Assembly: GCA_003427395.1 (NCBI GenBank)
Contig: BFEA01000342.1
Location: 1,343,965-1,366,912 of the forward strand
DNA from: Chara braunii
Taxonomy: Eukaryota > Streptophyta > Charophyceae > Charales > Characeae
Direction: 5' to 3'
DNA length: 22,948 nt
Shown one piece after another: positions 18,564 to 22,948 of this stretch. The notes beneath the pieces were generated by a model, which was given only the letters and a program-made list of their open reading frames with translations, did not search any database and had not been told where the DNA came from. Each line of letters starts with the position of its first letter. The first letter of the stretch is position 1. The translations under genes were made by a program, and so were the position numbers.

Positions 18564-18607
18564 CTGGGATCTGCAACAGCTACTGCTAACTGGTGGAAAC
18601 CATTTCA

Positions 18608-19738
18608 GTAAGGAGATCTCCTGCCTCCAGATTGACCACATCCTTCATCAAGCAAAACTAATCAGTGTACCCAAAAAAATCTTTGCCTGGGCGATTGGTT
18701 ATATGTGTGGGCAACATCCAAACACGATTTCGCGGTCGGATCCAATCCTGGTGTCGAAAAGAGTTTGTTAACATGCAACTGCAATTAGTGCATGGTGCCT
18801 TGCCACTTGCTGCGCTTAAGTTTACCGAGTTATATCCTTACTCTAGCTACAGGATGTGGGTCTTTATATTGCTCTATCAGGATGTTTTTGAGAGTGGAAG
18901 TCGGGGGAACTTTAAGCCACTCTGTTAGTTCGATCTTAGGATATCTAGCTTGCATAGCTTGGACCTCTAAGAAGCCCCGTACAACAGCCTCGACGTCCGT
19001 CCCTACGATCAAGGACTGGTTCACTCTTTGAGTGCCCTGTACCTCAAAGTAGGCTCTCATGGAGCTGATCTAGGACTCCACATCATCATCGCCATCATAT
19101 CTGGATGGTATCATCACTGCCTTTATGTCCATGTATGGACTGCTATAGCTAGGCCCAACCATTGCTGGATCCGAACTCAAGATTGAGGCAGTTGCAAAAC
19201 TTCCTGCGCTGCCGCTTGTAGGGGTAGTGGGAACAACACCTGTTGCAGGTTTTGACTGAATAACCACCAAACTCAACAAAGAAGAAGAAGGATGGAGAGA
19301 TGCAAAGGTAGAACGGGGAAGGGAGCTTGAGATTTGGGCTTGATGAATGTTTTCCATTTGCTGTAACTGATTGCGATGCTTTTTGGCCATTTCAGCCATT
19401 TGAGTACGCATCTGACTCATTTCATCGAGTAGTTGGGATTTCAAACTCGGGAGTTCCCTGAGCAAATGGTTATCTGCAAGGGCACGTATTTTATTGACAA
19501 CATATTTCTTAACATCTGCATCAGGTATAGTTGAGACTGTTTTGAAAATAGCCTCAAGATCTTCAGTGACTGTTTTTCACTTTGCCTCTTCCACTTTTTC
19601 CGCCTCGGCCACTTCTTTCTGATAGAGGGCCACCTACAACGGTTTATCGGCCTCACTCGCTGCATCCATACGAGCCTTCAGAATATCAGAAAGCTTGGTT
19701 GATGCCATGTTGGGACTACTAGCACCTTCAGTTGTCAT
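18608..19738 (-). pseudogene. Element A gag N-terminal part (broken)
   Basis: It starts at ATG 19738 (MTTEGASSPNMAS), the first Met after the leader. The frame runs with in-frame TAG (about 19637) and TGA (about 19577) to a helical segment (LPSLKSQLLDEMSQMRTQMAEMAKKHRNQL, predicted coiled coil). A Ser/Thr/Pro-rich linker follows, then the capsid start VMIPSRYDGDDDVES, where a TAG at about 19069 takes the place of the expected Trp before ISSMRAYFEVQG. It continues through VEAVVRGFLEVQ, a TAA near 18830 and LDPTAKSCLDV, ending at LMKDVVNLEAGDLLT where element B begins. The matching C-terminal part is at 8047-8580. Confidence 0.75.
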
Positions 19739-20785
19739 GGCCTCTCTCTCTTCTCTCTTCTTCACGCGTCTTTACATGCAGTAAAAGAAACAAACTGAAA
19801 GCACAAAAGAGAAGGTAAAACTCCTAGCTGGAGCGGCAAATGTTTGGACTAAAGAGCAACCAACAACAACAACAAAAATAAAATGAATTTTGAAGCGAGT
19901 TCTGACTCCGCGTTTTAGTCCGATCAGACCAACTACGAGATCCCCTCGAGCCTAATCCAACCGGCGCCGTCAAAGTACCGCAAATCAGACTACAAGTAAC
20001 ATCCTACAACAATGGAGAATTGAGTGGTGTACAAGGTGCAGGGCAAGCATTGGACTGTGCGTCATCAGTCGGACAAAACATCTTATTCGAGATCCCCTCG
20101 ACAGCGAGTGCTCTAATAAAAAAGAAGAGGAACGTATTCCAGACAGAAAAGAGAGCGACACTGCATCAACAAATTTGGATCCAAGGGGCCCTACTTGTTT
20201 GGGCCTGGTCCCACAAAGTCCCAATGGGTCCCGCATAGGTCGCGACCAAGTCCCAAGCAAAAAGAGTACCTCAAGGTCCTACTTTTTGCCTATATTGTAC
20301 TAAAAAACGAATTTCAACTTCAAGAGAGAACCCACAGACTACGTCCATTCAGAATGAAAAGACAAAGCCCTGTAGGAAGATGTGACATTCAAAGCAAGGT
20401 ACTTCATCTCCACATTCATCAGCTTAGTAAGCAGTTTGCACACCAATGCACACAATCAACACTTCAGAGTAGGTTCAAGTCCGTAGTCTCACGCATGGAC
20501 ATTGGCAGGGCGTTAGAATGACGCACGGCTGGACACACACCCCTTGGCTTGACGCATGGTAAGCTATCACAGACACTGCCTACGCACCACCCAGAGGACT
20601 GTCCATGGTGTTGTATGTTGGGTCCTGGCCTATGAGGGATTTGGCTGATACAATTAGCAATCTAATGAGGATGCAGGTACGAGTTTGTGGTTAGACTGCT
20701 CATGTGTGTTGGTTACCTTAGGCTCTGCTTTGGGGGGGGGGCAAGGACCTGAGGTGGGATGGGGGGAGGGTTGGCTTGGGACAAG

Positions 20786-20935
20786 CTCTGCTGGAGGATA
20801 TCGGTGGGGAACCTACAATAGGGAATTGTCTTAAGGGATCTCGGTAGGAGGGGTGCTAGTAGACAGACTCTAGTGGAGGAAATCGTTGGGGAACCTAGAG
20901 TAGGGGCTGTCTGAGGGGGATCCTCCAAGATAGGA
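20786..20935. repeat. Two-copy degenerate tandem repeat, about 82 bp
   Basis: The copies share ctctgctggaggatatcggtggggaacct against ctctagtggaggaaatcgttggggaacct, followed by similar tagg...tgtct.aggg stretches. Non-coding, in the leader of element A. Confidence 0.6.
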
Positions 20936-21290
20936 TGCTCTGGGTCCTATAAATTAGTTGTCGACTGTAGATAGGTACCTGTCGTGGGTCCAAAAACTGA
21001 CCTCCAAAGGAAAGAGACCCAAAAGTACCCCAACAGGACAAACAATACCATGCACGCATACATGGGCAACCCTTAGGTGCACGACACTTACCTGACTGCC
21101 CCACACTCTGAGATGAAGTATAACTCACCCCCCCTTCCTCATATTGTCCTCCTAACCCTATTCGCTACCTCTACACTAGTGTCCTATCATGTAGGAGGGT
21201 CTGACTCCAACACTAAAGTGCAACGCCAGATCCCCCGCCGATGCCGAAGAACAAAGTAGCAACTTGCAGCCCGTAGATACAGAATGGCTA

Positions 21291-21320
21291 CCTCCCTCAA
21301 GATCGCCTACTTGAGGGAGG
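21291..21320. repeat. Perfect 11 bp hairpin near the PBS of element A
   Basis: CCTCCCTCAAG (21291-21301) and CTTGAGGGAGG (21310-21320) with an 8-base loop. A partial third copy, CCCTCAAG, follows at 21321-21328. In the element RNA it would lie about 300 nt downstream of the PBS. Confidence 0.7.
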
Positions 21321-21605
21321 CCCTCAAGTCACCAAGTGTCTCCTTTAGGTCAGATTCCAGGTGCGAGTGCCTCTCACTGTCACCTCTCTCAACTTGTCGC
21401 ATGAAGTCCTTTTCATGTGTTTCGCCACCACATACTCACTCTCAATCAACCTGGTCAGGTTCAATGTCGACCTGACACGACCTAACCAGGTGGGGGCAGC
21501 TTCCCTAACCCACGCTGCCCCACTTCCCACTTCGGACCAACCCTAACCCTAAGTGGTTAGCCTTGGGTGGATAAGTCAACTCTCACCAGCAAGTAGAATC
21601 AGAAT

Positions 21606-21619
21606 CCACTTTGATACCA
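21606..21619 (-). other. Primer binding site of element A (tRNA-iMet)
   Basis: The plus strand reads ccactttgatacca; TGATACCA matches the 3' end of initiator tRNA-Met, with weaker matching beyond. It sits one base inside the LTR start TGTTATG (21621), the same arrangement as element B. Confidence 0.75.
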
Positions 21620-21722
21620 ATGTTATGATCCTGGCCAATTTCGAAGTACACATCGATCAATAAATACAATGTTGTCCAATTGCAAAAGGAAATGAATGAA
21701 CTTGAGAGGAGAGAGAGGGTAA

Positions 21723-21752
21723 GAAGAAGAAGAAGAAGAAGAAGAAGGAAAC
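21723..21752. repeat. GAA microsatellite
   Basis: A run of GAA units in the 5' LTR of element A, matched by a longer interrupted GAA/AAG stretch in the 3' LTR (about 3509-3553). Unequal lengths suggest slippage since insertion. Confidence 0.85.
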
Positions 21753-21765
21753 AAGAAAAAGAAAA

Positions 21766-22827
21766 TCTATGCTATGAACCCAGATCGTGAAGACAGTCGT
21801 CAACAATGCAAGCCTAGATAAATGTTCATCGGCTGATGATTACCAATAGCCAAAATCGTAACCAGACAGAATGAGATAATCATACACAGACAAAATGAGG
21901 TAATCATACACAGACGAAGAGAGAGGAGGGAGATGAGACAAAGGAGAGGAAAGTACAATGCCCGCTCCTGCTTCGGGCTCCCTCCTCGACTACCACCTCA
22001 ATAATCAATAGTCTGAACAAGTATCCGAAGTAGCCTCAATGTGCCACGTGGCACGTCTAATTAGTCCCTCATCAGCGCTGGAGCAATATCGACATAAAGA
22101 CCATCAGGTACGTGTCCACGATCTCTCCACAGTCCCGATCTCCTCCCGAATGACGATAATTACAACAGCAATACAAGTCCCGTGGCCTCGCCTTGTCAGC
22201 CACAGTAAAACAATGGCAGCAGCCACGTCATCCAATAATACACGTGGCAGCGGCCACTTCAGCGACAACGCATGGCAGCTGCCACGTCAGCATGCCAAGA
22301 AGGCAGCTGCCACGTCAGCGGCCACTCCAGCGACAGCGCATGGCAGCTGCCGCAGTCACAAATGCCAGCGTTGCCGCATCGCGCCAGTGTTGAAGTCAAC
22401 GCGTGAAGTCAGCATCAACGCAAGACAGAATGAATGAATGTCAAAGCCAGGGAGGTCAATGTTTAAGTAGCGTTGACTCAGGGTCTGGACCCCGGATGCT
22501 GCAACCTTGAGCCGTCCATATCTTGATACAAACGAAGGCCCAGATTGGCCTGAACTGAATTACCTTCGGCCTGGATGCTTGTCTGGGTACCTGCGCACAA
22601 CAAGTGAGTGTATCCAACCAAGGGCCTGGGCGCGGTACCTTTGACTCTACAGTTGATTTTGACCCTTGACTTTCATGGGTGCATCGTTTGGTCACACAGC
22701 CAAACGCGACAGACTCAGGCCTGGGCGTGTCCTGGTCACACAGCCCAACGCAGACCAACTGTGGACTGCGTTGCCTGGGGCTGAGTTCTGAGCCCCAGAC
22801 TACTTCTGAACAGGGTTACTGCATGTA
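21766..22827. other. LTR-internal segment missing from the other LTR
   Basis: It lies between the GAA-rich block and the block atgctcttcttcttc. The 3' LTR has only about 35 bp here. Content: GC-rich DNA with the palindrome GTGCCACGTGGCAC (22041-22054), ACGT-core repeats and a 67 bp-period duplication (22253-22351), and a pair of tggtcacacagcc.aacgc repeats (about 22690 and 22733). Either an insertion in this copy or a deletion in the other. Confidence 0.6.
22221..22351. repeat. 67 bp-period repeats with ACGT cores
   Basis: The 32 bp block GGCCACTTCAGCGACAACGC... at 22253-22284 recurs at 22320-22351 with two mismatches. CACGTCA occurs at 22224, 22283 and 22311, and CACGTGG at 22241. These are ACGT-core sequences of the kind bZIP and bHLH factors bind. 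Confidence 0.65.
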
Positions 22828-22948
22828 ATGCTCTTCTTCTTCACCAACCACTCCTCCTCCTTATCTTCTCCCCTCTTATTCAAACAAGAATGATAACAAC
22901 AATGTTGAATGGCTGATCCAGAATCGATGTCTGATTCCCTCTTCTACT

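Larger units (their letters stand above)
9909..18607 (-). mobile_element. Element B: nearly complete Ty3/gypsy LTR retrotransposon
   Basis: An 8.7 kb element with two LTRs that differ by roughly 4% (my count by eye, about 35 substitutions in 900 bp plus small indels). It has a tRNA-Met PBS and leader, then gag (16361 leftward), protease, RT, RNase H, integrase and a chromodomain-like tail ending at 10876. It sits inside element A's gag: the bases right of 18607 read as Gag of element A. No 5 bp target duplication is visible (9904-9908 ccgtc against 18608-18612 gtaag). A handful of stops, mostly explainable by single transitions, and a few frameshifts make it non-autonomous as read. It clearly inserted after element A was in place. 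Confidence 0.85.
17681..18607 (-). repeat. 5' LTR of element B
   Basis: 927 bp, matching 9909-10837. Termini are TG...CA: plus-strand TGCAATC at 17681 next to the PBS and TTTCA at 18607. On the element strand it runs from TGAAATGG (U3 start) through the T-arm-like sequence (18563-18553) and TATAAAT (18087-18081) to GATTGCA. With a start about 25-30 bp after the TATA box, U3 would be about 550 bp and R-U5 about 370 bp. The bases to the right are gag of element A. Confidence 0.9.
19739..21605 (-). other. 5' leader of element A
   Basis: About 1.87 kb between the PBS and the gag ATG. It holds CAACAA repeats (19860-19875), a duplicated gagatcccctcgag motif (19939 and 20091), a roughly 82 bp degenerate tandem repeat (about 20786-20935; shared ctggagga.atcg.tggggaacct), G-runs near 20735, a perfect 11 bp hairpin (21291-21320) and a nested inverted repeat (21450-21490). 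No convincing open frame. Leaders of this length are common in gypsy elements. Confidence 0.6.
3403..22948 (-). mobile_element. Element A: old Ty3/gypsy LTR retrotransposon, interrupted, runs off right edge
   Basis: One element is inferred from parts in correct order on the minus strand. These are the 5' LTR (21621 onward), tRNA-Met PBS (21606-21619), leader, gag (19738-18608), a 10 kb interruption (8581-18607), gag zinc knuckle (8321-8362), protease, RT, RNase H, integrase, chromodomain-like tail, PPT (4718-4734) and 3' LTR (to 4717). The two LTRs share blocks (3426-3545 with 21644-21765; 3579-3700 with 22828-22948). Terminal bases agree: the plus strand begins TGTTAT at 21621 and ends ATTACA at 4717. 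Coding parts carry many stops and frameshifts, so it is defective. The outer end of the 5' LTR lies outside the window, so no target-site duplication can be tested. Confidence 0.8.
21621..22948 (-). repeat. 5' LTR of element A, cut by the window edge
   Basis: It begins TGTTATGATCC next to the PBS. 21644-21765 and 22828-22948 match the 3' LTR (3426-3545 and 3579-3700). Between them lies a 1.06 kb segment absent from the 3' LTR. The remaining part, equal to 3700-4717 of the other copy, lies beyond the window. Confidence 0.75.

Noticed and set aside
21539-21552. CCCTAACCCTAA, telomere-like
   Set aside because: Only two units inside the leader of element A; too short for an interstitial telomere array.

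Overview
The window looks like intergenic, transposon-filled nuclear DNA from a streptophyte (a plant or green alga). I see no bacterial-style gene packing, no operons, no ribosome binding sites and no recognisable single-copy host gene. Almost everything that can be identified belongs to Ty3/gypsy LTR retrotransposons on the minus strand, primed by initiator tRNA-Met. The general flavour of the Gag and Pol proteins and the abundance of GA/CA microsatellites remind me of charophyte algae such as Chara. That is an impression from memory, not a search result.

Layout. Positions 1-3402 are unassigned flank with only small fold-backs and short duplications. From about 3403 to beyond the right edge lies an old, heavily mutated gypsy element, here called element A. 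Its 3' LTR is about 3403-4717, followed rightwards by the polypurine tract (4718-4734) and then, in inverted order, the chromodomain/integrase C-terminus, integrase, RNase H, reverse transcriptase, protease and the zinc-knuckle end of gag (up to about 8580). The rest of its gag resumes at 18608-19738. It is followed by a 1.9 kb leader, the primer binding site (21606-21619) and the 5' LTR (21621 to beyond 22948).

Element A is split inside gag by about 10 kb of other DNA. This contains (i) 8581-9908, a block of tandem hairpins embedded in GA/TC and CA/TG runs that I cannot assign to any family, and (ii) a younger, nearly complete gypsy element, element B (about 9909-18607). B has LTRs of about 0.93 kb (3' LTR 9909-10837, 5' LTR 17681-18607), a PBS at 17666-17679, a 1.3 kb leader and gag, protease, RT, RNase H, integrase and chromodomain-like modules read leftwards from 16361 to 10876. 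B carries a handful of stops and frameshifts, so it is no longer autonomous as read here, but most catalytic residues are intact.

Functionally, the genes of each element form one retrotransposition unit. The LTR promoter (TATA-like site at 18081-18087 in B) would drive a full-length RNA, Gag packages it, RT/RNase H copy it from the tRNA-Met primer, and integrase with a chromodomain-like tail inserts it. The most unusual parts are the tandem hairpin array with paired base changes (8752-9548), the 12-13 bp GGTCAA/GATCAA array in B's leader, the ACGT-rich repeats in a segment present only in A's 5' LTR, and a tRNA T-arm-like B box at the start of B's LTRs.
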